From Actinomycetota bacterium (GTDB lineage Bacteria; Actinomycetota; Acidimicrobiia; Acidimicrobiales; Ilumatobacteraceae): DNA of 64,000 bases. The translations under genes were made by a program, and so were the position numbers. Below are positions 8,244-16,339 of this stretch, piece by piece. Under the pieces are notes generated by a model. That model had not been told where the DNA came from. It did not search any database and worked only from the letters and a program-made list of their open reading frames with translations. The stretch spans positions 1 to 64,000 of the forward strand of contig JAPKZX010000071.1 of assembly GCA_026393575.1 (NCBI GenBank), in the 5' to 3' direction. Every line of letters begins with the position of its first letter. Positions within the stretch are counted from its first letter, which is position 1.

Positions 8244-9307
8244 TCCGATTCCTCCTTGCCGGAGATACCCGCTGCGGCAGTACGCCGAGGAATGATTCCC
8301 TGCGGCCTAAAGACCATGACGAGAACTAGTACAACACCAAAGACAAAGTAGCGACGGGTATCGAACCCACGGAAACGCTCAGGTATCCACGCAACCAAAA
8401 TGCCACCCATGATGACGCCATACATGCTTCCGGTACCACCAAGCACTACAGCTGCCAAGAACAAAATAGAGAGTTGCAATTGGAAGTTGTCTGGGTTGAC
8501 GAAACCAACTTTGCTGGCATACAAAGCGCCAGCCAAACCACCGATGGCTGCACCAATTGCGAATGCCCACAGTTTGAACTTGAAAGTATTGACACCCATC
8601 AGTTCTGCTGCATCTTCGTCTTCACGAACAGCGGCCCATGCGCGACCGACTCGACTGTTCTCAAGTCGAGTCAATACGAAGATGACAATGAGAATGACTG
8701 TAAATCCGAGATACCAATATGGCTTTGCGTTCAGTACGGAGAATTCAAAAGGCCCAAAGCTTGGCGGACGCGCAATCTTGTTGATGCCGCGGGGTCCGCC
8801 CAACCAATCAGAGTTGTTCGCTGTGATGCGGATGATTTCACCAAACCCGAGCGTCACGATTGCGAGATAATCACCACGCAATCGCAGTGTGGGAGTGCCG
8901 AGTACGACGCCTGCAATCATGGCCATCAGAATAGAAAGTGGCATTGCAGCAATCCATGGCCACGAAAACTGACCCGATGTCATCACTGCGGTTGTGTACG
9001 CGCCAACTGCATAGAAGCCTACGTAACCAAGATCTAACAGACCTGCGAAACCGACAACCACGTTCAAACCGAGTGCTACGAGGATGAACATCATGATCTG
9101 GTCGGTGAGAACATTCTCGAAGCTGGTACCTGGAGTATCTACGATCCAGCCGAGCACAGGCACGTCGGGCCAGTAAGGCGTGAAGTAACAGGCAGCAATA
9201 ATGATCGCACCGATTGACCAACGAGCCGATTTAGGTAGTGAACGAAACTTGTTGCCCACATGTAACTGCGGAGCAGTGCGGCGACGGAAAGATTCAGTAA
9301 GGCTCAT
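8240..9307 (-). CDS. livM: Branched-chain amino acid-type ABC transporter permease LivM
   Basis: Membrane permease of 355 aa with about nine to ten hydrophobic helices. LivM hallmarks include LGLNVVVGFAGLLDLGYVGFYAVGAY, TLGFGEIIRITANN and the EAA-type segment AWAAVREDEDAAELMGVNTFKFK. An N-terminal cytoplasmic tail of about 28 residues precedes the first helix. ATGA overlaps link it to livH and livG. Confidence 0.94.
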   Translation of the reverse strand: MSLTESFRRRTAPQLHVGNKFRSLPKSARWSIGAIIIAACYFTPYWPDVPVLGWIVDTPGTSFENVLTDQIMMFILVALGLNVVVGFAGLLDLGYVGFYAVGAYTTAVMTSGQFSWPWIAAMPLSILMAMIAGVVLGTPTLRLRGDYLAIVTLGFGEIIRITANNSDWLGGPRGINKIARPPSFGPFEFSVLNAKPYWYLGFTVILIVIFVLTRLENSRVGRAWAAVREDEDAAELMGVNTFKFKLWAFAIGAAIGGLAGALYASKVGFVNPDNFQLQLSILFLAAVVLGGTGSMYGVIMGGILVAWIPERFRGFDTRRYFVFGVVLVLVMVFRPQGIIPRRTAAAGISGKEESE

Positions 9308-10428
9308 ACTCGTGCCTTTCCAAGAGACTCACCCAGAATGCCTGTAGGGCGGAACATGAGAACTACTAGCAACACTATGAAAGCGATGACGTCTTTCCAT
9401 TGGCCACCAAAAATAGATGAGCCGTAGTTTTCGGCAAGACCCAAGACAATGCCACCAAGAAGTGCACCTTTGATATTGCCGATACCACCTAGTACAGCTG
9501 CAGTGAAACTCTTGACGCCAAGCAAGAACCCAATGTTGAAACGAGTCTGGTCGTAGACCAACGTAAACATCATTGCTGCGCCACCGGCCATTGCTCCACC
9601 AAGAAGGAACGTGACAAGGATGACGGAGTTCACGTTCACCCCAAGAATGCGAGCCGTTTCTGCATCTTGTGCCACTGCACGAATACCGCGACCCAAGCGG
9701 GTGCGATTGACGAACAACAAGAGCGCAGTCATCATCAAAATTGCGCCAAAAGCAACGATGACATAGTCGATGCGAACGTCAGCGCCGAAGAAGTTGAAAA
9801 GTACTTTCTTTTCTAGAACGCGTGGCGTTTTATAGACAACGCGCTCATCGGGGCCCCATGTAGCAACAGCCTCAGCCATTGCCATAGATGCGCCGATGGC
9901 AGAAATAAGGAAGGCAAGACGTGGAGCTTGGCGACCTTTACGAAAGATGCGCACGTACACAACTGCGAGTGGGCCAGTGATGACTGCCGCAATCATGAGA
10001 TTGGTCATCATGGAATCGGTAAACAAGAAAGAAGCAATTAAGCCCGTGAGAAATGCAAGAACTACGGCGCCAAAAGTGTCGCCCGCTCCGCGCAATGGGC
10101 GATACGCCGTGCGTTCCAAGACAACTGCACCTGCGCCAGAGACAACCATGGCCGCAACTGTGCTTCCCAAGAGAATAAGAACAAGAACAATGCCACTGCG
10201 ATATGGGTACTCACCATCTTCGAAAAGATTGATACCAAATACCTGAGTGAGCGAGATGAGCACGCCGAACGTACCCACCATGAAGATTTCGGAATGTGCA
10301 AAGTTGATGAGACGCAGAACGCCGTACACCATGGTGTAACCGAGCGCGACAAGGGCATAAATGAGCCCAAGTGCAACTCCAGACACCGTGAGGTCCCAGA
10401 AAGTTCTATAAATCAGCCAGTCGCGCAT
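9304..10428 (-). CDS. livH: Branched-chain amino acid-type ABC transporter permease LivH
   Basis: Second permease, 374 aa. It shows LIYALVALGYTMVYGVLRLINFAHSEIFMVG, LERTAYRPLRGAG and the coupling region RAVAQDAETARILGVNVN, all typical of LivH. It is longer than E. coli LivH (308 aa) because of extra residues around 55-80 and 150-200. It follows the binding-protein gene after a 104-bp gap that holds a strong hairpin. Confidence 0.93.
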   Translation of the reverse strand: MRDWLIYRTFWDLTVSGVALGLIYALVALGYTMVYGVLRLINFAHSEIFMVGTFGVLISLTQVFGINLFEDGEYPYRSGIVLVLILLGSTVAAMVVSGAGAVVLERTAYRPLRGAGDTFGAVVLAFLTGLIASFLFTDSMMTNLMIAAVITGPLAVVYVRIFRKGRQAPRLAFLISAIGASMAMAEAVATWGPDERVVYKTPRVLEKKVLFNFFGADVRIDYVIVAFGAILMMTALLLFVNRTRLGRGIRAVAQDAETARILGVNVNSVILVTFLLGGAMAGGAAMMFTLVYDQTRFNIGFLLGVKSFTAAVLGGIGNIKGALLGGIVLGLAENYGSSIFGGQWKDVIAFIVLLVVLMFRPTGILGESLGKARV

Positions 10429-10463
10429 ACATTCCTACGATTGATGTGTCCCACATTATTGCA

Positions 10464-10495
10464 GTGGCGGTTGGGAATAAATTCCCAACCGCCAC
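10464..10495 (-). terminator. Intercistronic hairpin between livK-type gene and livH
   Basis: A perfect 15-bp inverted repeat (GTGGCGGTTGGGAAT / ATTCCCAACCGCCAC) with a 2-nt centre. No U-run follows on the transcribed strand, so it is more likely an mRNA-stabilising or partial-attenuation hairpin than a full terminator; such elements raise binding-protein levels over the permease. Confidence 0.6.
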
Positions 10496-10532
10496 GAACA
10501 ACAATTTTTAGATCGGATTTACCGACCTACTA

Positions 10533-11687
10533 TCACTTGATGTCAGCGACGTAGGTGATCTTTCCGTCTGTGACCTTGTACATGTAAATGGTTGATGCTT
10601 CAGTAGCTTCGCCATTTGCAGTGAACTTGATCTGCTTGGTGATACCAGGAGCGTCGTATGCCTTTACAGCTGCGAGCACTGCTGCACGATCCTTCGCGCC
10701 AGCCTTGATGATGTTCAAGAGAACGTTTGCTGCGTCGTAATACTCAGCACCATAGGTTCCAGGAACTTCATTGTTGGCTGCTTGCCATGCTGCTGCGAAG
10801 TCGGCGCTGCCGTCTTTACATGGGCATGCAATAAGTGCACCTTCAGCAGCTGGGCCTGCAGCGTCTGCATAGCCAGCCTGATCCTTAACACCGTCACCGA
10901 ACACGAGTGTTGATTCAACACCTGCGTCACGAAGCTGTGTGGAAAGCTTTGCTGCTTCACCGTAGTAACCACCGAAGAAAATTACTTCTGGGTTTGCGTC
11001 CTTCATCTTCGAAACAGCAGCTGAGAAGTCTGCAGCCTTTGGATCGATTGAATCGGTTGCAACAACTGACTTGCCAGCAGCAGCCTTAACTGCGTCTGCA
11101 AGACCCTTGCCGTAGTCCGAAGCGTCGTCGATGATGCCAACAGATGCTGGCTTCAATGTTTCTGCGATGTACTTAGCAACTGCTGGACCCTGAACGGCGT
11201 CGTTAGCAAGAATGCGGTGGAAGACTTTGAAGCCCTGGTCCTGGATGGTTGCGTTTGTTGCAGAACCGGTGATTGTTGCGAGGCCAGCCTCGTCGTACAA
11301 CGGAAGTGCAGCAAGTGACTCACCAGAGAATCCAGGTCCGATAAGACCAAGAATTGTTGCATCGTCAATTACTGACTGAGCAACACCAGGTGCCTTTGCA
11401 GGGTCACCCTGGGTGTCAAATGTCTTGAGAGTTACACAAGCGTCTGGGTTAGCAGCGTTGAACTCATTGATTGCAAGTGTTGCACCCTTGAGCATTGGTG
11501 CACCAAGGTTTGCAGCGTCACCGGTCTCGGGGAACTGCAAAGCGATGCTTGCAACAGGGCTTTCACATGTAGTGGCGGCTGGGGCTGTGGTGTCGCTTGC
11601 TGCATCATCACTGCCACCGCAAGCGGTGACTACGAATGAAAGGCTCACGAGAACCGCACCAGCACGAAGCAGGTTTGATTTCTTCAT
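10533..11687 (-). CDS. livK: Liv-type ABC transporter substrate-binding lipoprotein
   Basis: Extracytoplasmic receptor of the importer, 384 aa. ATG 11687 is chosen over the track start because GGGAGA precedes it and MKKSNLLRAGAVLVSLSFVVTAC forms a clean lipoprotein signal (Cys23). The mature part is a type I periplasmic-binding fold of LivJ/LivK class: GLIGPGFSGESLAALPLYDEAG, IIDDASDYGKGLADAVK, NPEVIFFGGYYGEAAKLSTQLRDAG, YGAEYYDAANVLLNII. A Thr/Ala-rich linker follows the Cys. Substrate cannot be read from sequence; its place behind kynureninase makes an aromatic amino acid or kynurenine-like compound worth considering. Confidence 0.9.
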   Translation of the reverse strand: MKKSNLLRAGAVLVSLSFVVTACGGSDDAASDTTAPAATTCESPVASIALQFPETGDAANLGAPMLKGATLAINEFNAANPDACVTLKTFDTQGDPAKAPGVAQSVIDDATILGLIGPGFSGESLAALPLYDEAGLATITGSATNATIQDQGFKVFHRILANDAVQGPAVAKYIAETLKPASVGIIDDASDYGKGLADAVKAAAGKSVVATDSIDPKAADFSAAVSKMKDANPEVIFFGGYYGEAAKLSTQLRDAGVESTLVFGDGVKDQAGYADAAGPAAEGALIACPCKDGSADFAAAWQAANNEVPGTYGAEYYDAANVLLNIIKAGAKDRAAVLAAVKAYDAPGITKQIKFTANGEATEASTIYMYKVTDGKITYVADIK

Positions 11688-11711
11688 TTGGTTTTCTCCC
11701 TTAGAGAAGGT

Positions 11712-11727
11712 GGTGGCAGATGCCACC
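11712..11727 (-). promoter_or_regulatory. Palindrome in the liv leader
   Basis: GGTGGCAGATGCCACC, a 7-2-7 perfect inverted repeat 24 bp before the livK-type ATG. It could be a repressor site or a leader hairpin; it may also end transcripts from kynU, though no U-run is present. Confidence 0.35.
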
Positions 11728-11762
11728 GTTACTGGGTAGTAGAGCCAAGTTACAGGGCTTCT

Positions 11763-12953
11763 TTACAAAAGGTCAATGGGAGAGAGCCGTTTTGCCAGTT
11801 CAAGAGCATCCCTATGGGTGTTATAGAGAGCCGAAAAACCCACACGGATGAGGTCTGGGGGGCGAAAATCAGCCAAAATCCCTTGTGCCGTAAGGGTTTC
11901 AAGCAGAGCCTTCCCATCGGCATACCCCAGGGCTACGTGGCTACCCCGATTCTTGGCATCTCGGGGTGACCGTAAGGAAAATCCCTGTTCGGCAAGGAAT
12001 TCATCGTAGATTTCGACAAAAAACGAGGTCAACGATTGGTTTTTGGCTCGAATGTCAGACATGGGAACCGAATCAAAGACCTCGAGGGCAGCTTCGAGCG
12101 ATTTCATGCTGAGAACATTGGCTGTACCCGTGAGAAAACGCGAGATGCCGTCAGCTGGTCGGTATGCCAACTCAAATTCAAATGGCAACGCATGACCCCA
12201 CCACCCCTGCAAAGGCTGACTAGCTGATTCCAACAGCCGCGGAGCGACATATATAAAGGCAGGAGCTCCTGGTCCACCATTGAGATATTTGTACCCACAC
12301 CCCACTGCAAAATCGATATCCAACTCCGATGCGTTGAATGGCACAGCGCCAGTCGTATGAGCAAGATCCCACACCATGAGTGCGCCGTGTTGGTGCGCAG
12401 TTTGTGTGATGGTTGCAGCGTCGAGAATGTTTGCCGATCGATAATCAACGTGAGTAGCCGTAACGACTGCAGTGCGTTCACTGATGGCGCTAGCAATTTC
12501 TTCTGCCGGAACTGCAACTAAATGCAGACCATGCTGATCGGCCACACTTTGTGCGATGTAGATGTCGGTCGGAAAGTTATTGATATCAATCACTATTTCG
12601 GTACGGCCGGGTCGTAATGCCACTGCAGCCATTAATGCTTTGTGCAGATTGATCGATGTGTTGTCACACGCAATGACTGTGTCAGGAGCTGCACCAATAA
12701 TCGGCGCGATTTTGTTACCAATACGCAAAGGCATTGCGAGCCAGTCTTCGTTCCATGAACGAATCAGACGCTCACGCCATTCGACGTTGATTGTGTGGTC
12801 GAGGACTTCACGAGATCGAATAGTCATTGGCCCAAGAGAGTTACCATCGAAATACACAACGTCTTTGGGAATATCGAACAGCAATCGAATGGGAGCCAAC
12901 GAGTCAGCAGCATCTAAAGCAGCAGCGCGATCTGCAAATGTTGACCAACTCAT
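11763..12953 (-). CDS. kynU: Kynureninase
   Basis: PLP enzyme (fold type I) that cleaves kynurenine to anthranilate and alanine; 396 aa, normal length. Family landmarks: VVYFDGNSLGPMT near residue 32, DNTSINLHKALMAA, the PLP-face aspartate in MVWDLAHTTGAVPF, and the PLP lysine in GCGYKYLNGGPGAPAF. RFLTGTANVLSM is also characteristic. It overlaps the upstream hydrolase gene by four bases (12950-12953), and that neighbour is a formamidase-like protein, so tryptophan/kynurenine breakdown is the probable pathway. Confidence 0.93.
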   Translation of the reverse strand: MSWSTFADRAAALDAADSLAPIRLLFDIPKDVVYFDGNSLGPMTIRSREVLDHTINVEWRERLIRSWNEDWLAMPLRIGNKIAPIIGAAPDTVIACDNTSINLHKALMAAVALRPGRTEIVIDINNFPTDIYIAQSVADQHGLHLVAVPAEEIASAISERTAVVTATHVDYRSANILDAATITQTAHQHGALMVWDLAHTTGAVPFNASELDIDFAVGCGYKYLNGGPGAPAFIYVAPRLLESASQPLQGWWGHALPFEFELAYRPADGISRFLTGTANVLSMKSLEAALEVFDSVPMSDIRAKNQSLTSFFVEIYDEFLAEQGFSLRSPRDAKNRGSHVALGYADGKALLETLTAQGILADFRPPDLIRVGFSALYNTHRDALELAKRLSPIDLL

Positions 12954-13729
12954 ACAGATACCTTTCCTAAAGCCTTAAGAACCCATTGTCCCACTTTTGT
13001 GTCTTCGCGCAGCAAGTCATACGGCAAATTGAAATGGTCACGGTGTTCCACCACCTCAACCTGCACATCTGCTCCCGTGGTTGCCAACAATTCTGCGTAC
13101 TCATTATTTTGACGAATGAATTCAGAGGGCTCATGCTTGCCAACGGCCAATAAGGCACGTGAGACGAAGCTTGGAGGCAACAATTGCGGGCTCACTTCTG
13201 CTGCAGATTCATCAGTGAGAAAAAGTGGATCATTTGTGGGTGTTCGCACTATTGGTCGCACGTCGTACACGCCGCTTAACAGGGCGGCCCCATTTAGTTC
13301 TTTTCCAATACGTTCATCGCGAGCACACATGGCAGCCAGATGTGCGCCCGCACTACAGCCGGCGAGAACGACGTGGGACGGTTGCATTTCTCTCATCACA
13401 GACAGAACATCAGCAATACATTCCTCAATTATCTGAGGAATTCGTGCGTGTGGAGCAAGTGTGTACTCCACCGCATGCAGTGACACTCCATGACGAAGTG
13501 CATCAGGTGCATTGAACAATGAATCAGCAGCGGATAGCCGTTGCCAATATCCGCCGTGAATGTAGATCAATAGAGGTTGGCCATTTTTTCGCAAGGCCCG
13601 AGCATCGTGGCCCTGGCTCAACCGATGGTATTCATCAAGGTATTCAGCCAGGGGCTTCAACGCATGCAGCGACGGTGAATACTCATAATCCACTTCAGCA
13701 TCGGTTGCAGTGTGCCAATCAAATGCCAT
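12950..13729 (-). CDS. Kynurenine formamidase-like alpha/beta hydrolase
   Basis: An alpha/beta hydrolase of about 260 aa. IYIHGGYWQ is the HGGxW oxyanion-hole motif of arylformamidases (AFMID/KynB-like alpha/beta type), AGCSAGAHLAA carries the nucleophile serine, and the C-terminal VEHRDHFNLPYDL holds the His. N-formylkynurenine hydrolysis fits because kynureninase follows with a 4-bp overlap. ATG 13729 is chosen; GTG 13738 (track start) is possible. Related carboxylesterases cannot be ruled out by sequence alone. Confidence 0.8.
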   Translation of the reverse strand: MAFDWHTATDAEVDYEYSPSLHALKPLAEYLDEYHRLSQGHDARALRKNGQPLLIYIHGGYWQRLSAADSLFNAPDALRHGVSLHAVEYTLAPHARIPQIIEECIADVLSVMREMQPSHVVLAGCSAGAHLAAMCARDERIGKELNGAALLSGVYDVRPIVRTPTNDPLFLTDESAAEVSPQLLPPSFVSRALLAVGKHEPSEFIRQNNEYAELLATTGADVQVEVVEHRDHFNLPYDLLREDTKVGQWVLKALGKVSV

Positions 13730-13746
13730 GGGAGTCACAACCAGAA

Positions 13747-14589
13747 TTACGCAACAGGGCGCTCACCACGAACAGTGGTGCGATGTAGTTCTCTTCGGAA
13801 CCCTGCGTAATCATTAAGCGCATTGTGTTGCGTAGAACGGTTATCCCAAATTGCTACATCACCTACAGACCATTTGTGGCGAACAGTGAACTTTGCATCT
13901 GTTGTATGAAGGTGCAGCCAATCCATCAAGCGAAGTTTTTCAATCTCATCAGCCATCCCTAATAGGTCACGCACATACGCACGGTTATAGAAGAGCACCT
14001 TCTTGCCAGTTTCGGCGTGCGTAGTGATGAGTGGATGAATCTCCGTGTTATTCGCCGACTCATCGCACACAATGTTCATGCTCGACAAACCTGAATGCAG
14101 TGGCTGCATCTTTGGGGAGTATGCATCACGCGCAGTGTGCACTGCCGAAAGGGGCGCCAGTTGTTCTTGATGTTGTGGCGACAACGCCCTATACGCCGCT
14201 GTCATTGAAGACCACAATGTGTCGCCACCATATGGAGGTATATCCAAGGCGTGCAACACGGTGAACGACGGTGGTGTTGTTTGAAAACTGAAATCGCTGT
14301 GCCATGCTCCTCCAAAATTGAACGCATTGCCGTCACTCGCCTCTTTCAATACCTTGATGACTTCAGGATGATCAGGGCTTGGTTCAATAAATGGTGAATC
14401 GGCTGCAGGTCCAAGTCGTCGAGAGAAATCCACTTGTTCAAGCGGGGTTAATGATTGCCCAGGAAGAATGATGACCTCGTGTTCACACGCAAGTGCTCGA
14501 AGTTCGGCGAGTTCATCAACTGATAGTTCTTGTAGCGGCCCAACATGTACTCGCGCCCCTAAAACCCCTGTTAATCGCTCTACATGCAT
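13747..14589 (-). CDS. TauD/TfdA-family Fe(II)/2-oxoglutarate dioxygenase
   Basis: Oxidises an unknown substrate with Fe(II) and 2-oxoglutarate. The facial triad is visible: HSD in GGAWHSDFSF, and the distal His in NRSTQHNALNDY, with the 2OG-binding Arg in HRTTVRG. The track start (14883) runs into the opposite-strand NUDIX gene; ATG 14589 gives the normal 280 aa (MHVERLTGVLGARV) and has TACGGT exactly six bases upstream, i.e. a leaderless start. First gene of a minus-strand run with formamidase and kynureninase. Substrate (taurine, aryloxyacid, other) is undetermined. Confidence 0.87.
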   Translation of the reverse strand: MHVERLTGVLGARVHVGPLQELSVDELAELRALACEHEVIILPGQSLTPLEQVDFSRRLGPAADSPFIEPSPDHPEVIKVLKEASDGNAFNFGGAWHSDFSFQTTPPSFTVLHALDIPPYGGDTLWSSMTAAYRALSPQHQEQLAPLSAVHTARDAYSPKMQPLHSGLSSMNIVCDESANNTEIHPLITTHAETGKKVLFYNRAYVRDLLGMADEIEKLRLMDWLHLHTTDAKFTVRHKWSVGDVAIWDNRSTQHNALNDYAGFRRELHRTTVRGERPVA

Positions 14590-14595
14590 CTCCCC

Positions 14596-14601
14596 ACCGT
14601 A
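14596..14601 (-). promoter_or_regulatory. Leaderless -10 element of the TauD-type gene
   Basis: TACGGT six nt before ATG 14589 on the minus strand; it decides the start codon. Confidence 0.55.
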
Positions 14602-14654
14602 GAGCACGAACGCCAATAGGGATTTCATCAGGGCATTTGTGCGAACATAAAGAT

Positions 14655-15131
14655 GTGGCAACAAGAGATGGTGACGGATGGGTGCTGTGCACAAAGTGTC
14701 AATCTCGCCACTGGGGGCTGCACGGTGCGGCCGGATTACTCCTTGTACGCACAGACATTGAACCTGCTTCAGTTCTGTTGCAACTTCGTGCGGCATGGAC
14801 ACACGGCGGAGGCACATGGGCCCTACCAGGCGGCGCACTCGATTCGCATGAAGAGCCATGGATGGGAGCGGCGCGTGAAGCATGGGAAGAAACTGGAATT
14901 GACCGAGAACACATAGAGTTCAAAATGCAGTTCACAGATGATCATGGCAATTGGCGCTACGACACTTTGATTGCTCACACCTCAGTAGATGTTGGCGCAT
15001 ACGAAGCCAACGCTGAATCTGACGACCTACGTTGGGTGCCCATTGACGAAGTTGGACTTTTTGATTTGCACCCTGGCCTACGGAATACATGGCCAACTCT
15101 TATAGAGCACGTCAAGACGTCTCTTCAATAG
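14655..15131 (+). CDS. NUDIX hydrolase
   Basis: Hydrolyses a nucleoside-diphosphate-linked substrate. The Nudix box GALDSHEEPWMGAAREAWEETGI fits G-x5-E-x7-REUxEExGU exactly. The N-terminal DGDGWVLCTKCQSRHWGLHGAAGLLL is a common actinobacterial start for this subfamily. The track ORF (14493) overlaps the TauD gene on the other strand and is too long; GTG 14655 is the best start by similarity, though no convincing SD or -10 supports it. Followed 9 bp later by an MFS carrier, so the two are probably co-transcribed. Substrate unknown. Confidence 0.82.
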   Translation: MATRDGDGWVLCTKCQSRHWGLHGAAGLLLVRTDIEPASVLLQLRAAWTHGGGTWALPGGALDSHEEPWMGAAREAWEETGIDREHIEFKMQFTDDHGNWRYDTLIAHTSVDVGAYEANAESDDLRWVPIDEVGLFDLHPGLRNTWPTLIEHVKTSLQ

Positions 15132-15140
15132 CCGGCGAAT

Positions 15141-16319
15141 ATGCGCAAAAGAACTTTGTATTTGCTGCAGGCCGCCACGGCACTGGGGGCCATGAGCTAC
15201 GGCGTGATGTTTACGGTGTTAGATGACTTCCGCGACGAATTCAACATTGCCGAATCAAAGTTGGGAATCATCGTCGGTATTGGTTTCTTAACAGGATTTC
15301 TTTCCCAAATCTTTTTTGCACCTCTCGCAGACAAGGGCCACTCAAAAAAGCTCGTCATAACCGGCATCGTCATCGAGATAGTTGGCACATTGTTCATGGC
15401 ATTCGGCCATGCATTTCTGCCATTACTTATCGGCCGACTACTTACAGGTTTCGGAGTAGGGATATCCGAGCCAGCACTACGGCGCATCTTGATACTTTCT
15501 GATCCCGAGCGAATGGGAAGAAATCTCGGTCTCATCGTGAGTGCAAGTGTTGCTGGGTTTACTGCTGGGCCGATTGTGTCTGCACTGACTGCTGACACTT
15601 TAGGACTCAGTGCACCATTCCTAATCGTGGCCGCGTGCTTGTTGCCAGTTATGTATGGATTGTCTCGCTTGAAATTTCAAGAGGCGAACATCGAAGACGC
15701 TCCGACACAGCGCTTGGCATTCGACATGCTGCGCATTCGTCCGCTTGCAGGAGCAATCGTTATTGGTCTTGCATTGTTTGCGATGATCGGCACGTTTGAT
15801 GCGATCTGGTCAGTGATGATGGACGACATGAGTGCGCCAACTTGGGTTGCAAACTTAGGAATCAGTCTGTTTGCGTTTCCAATGATTTTTCTGGCACCAA
15901 TCGGTGGTCGCATGACTCAGAAGGTAGGCCCCTTTAAGGCAAGCATCGGCGGACTAAGCATCGCGTCGCTATTCATGGTGATGTACGGAGTTTTGTGGTC
16001 GCCGTATCCCATGTTGGTCATTGGTATTTTGCACGGAGTCGTGGACGGTCTCACAATTACAGGAGGGTCTGCAGCGGTAGCAATCGTTGCCCCTCGCGAC
16101 CGTCTTGCTTCAGCACAAGGTTTGTTCGGAGGACTCCAAACATTGACGGGCGGCATTGCGGCGGTTGCTGCTGGCACTGCTTACGGAATAATCGGTCGCA
16201 GCACTTTTGTTTGGTGCGCAATCATGATGCTTATTTTCATCGCTATAGGTGCTTGGTTAGCGAAGGACAGTCTGAGAATCACCGGCAAAGACGTTGCTAT
16301 TGAAACTGCACCTGCGTAA
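15141..16319 (+). CDS. MFS transporter
   Basis: A 392-aa membrane carrier with about twelve hydrophobic helices; the loop after helix 2 (FAPLADKGHSKK) is a degenerate MFS motif A. Overall pattern (RRILILSDPERMGRNLG, FGGLQTLTGGIAAVAAGTAYG) suggests the drug:H+ antiporter / sugar-efflux type. Lies directly after the NUDIX gene. Direction of transport and substrate cannot be read. Confidence 0.82.
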   Translation: MRKRTLYLLQAATALGAMSYGVMFTVLDDFRDEFNIAESKLGIIVGIGFLTGFLSQIFFAPLADKGHSKKLVITGIVIEIVGTLFMAFGHAFLPLLIGRLLTGFGVGISEPALRRILILSDPERMGRNLGLIVSASVAGFTAGPIVSALTADTLGLSAPFLIVAACLLPVMYGLSRLKFQEANIEDAPTQRLAFDMLRIRPLAGAIVIGLALFAMIGTFDAIWSVMMDDMSAPTWVANLGISLFAFPMIFLAPIGGRMTQKVGPFKASIGGLSIASLFMVMYGVLWSPYPMLVIGILHGVVDGLTITGGSAAVAIVAPRDRLASAQGLFGGLQTLTGGIAAVAAGTAYGIIGRSTFVWCAIMMLIFIAIGAWLAKDSLRITGKDVAIETAPA

Positions 16320-16339
16320 CAGTGTGCTATTTGCTGTAA

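Noticed and set aside
14590-14883. N-terminal extension of the TauD-type ORF to 14883
   Set aside because: It overlaps the NUDIX gene on the other strand, is not similar to the family N-terminus, and a leaderless ATG at 14589 gives the normal length.
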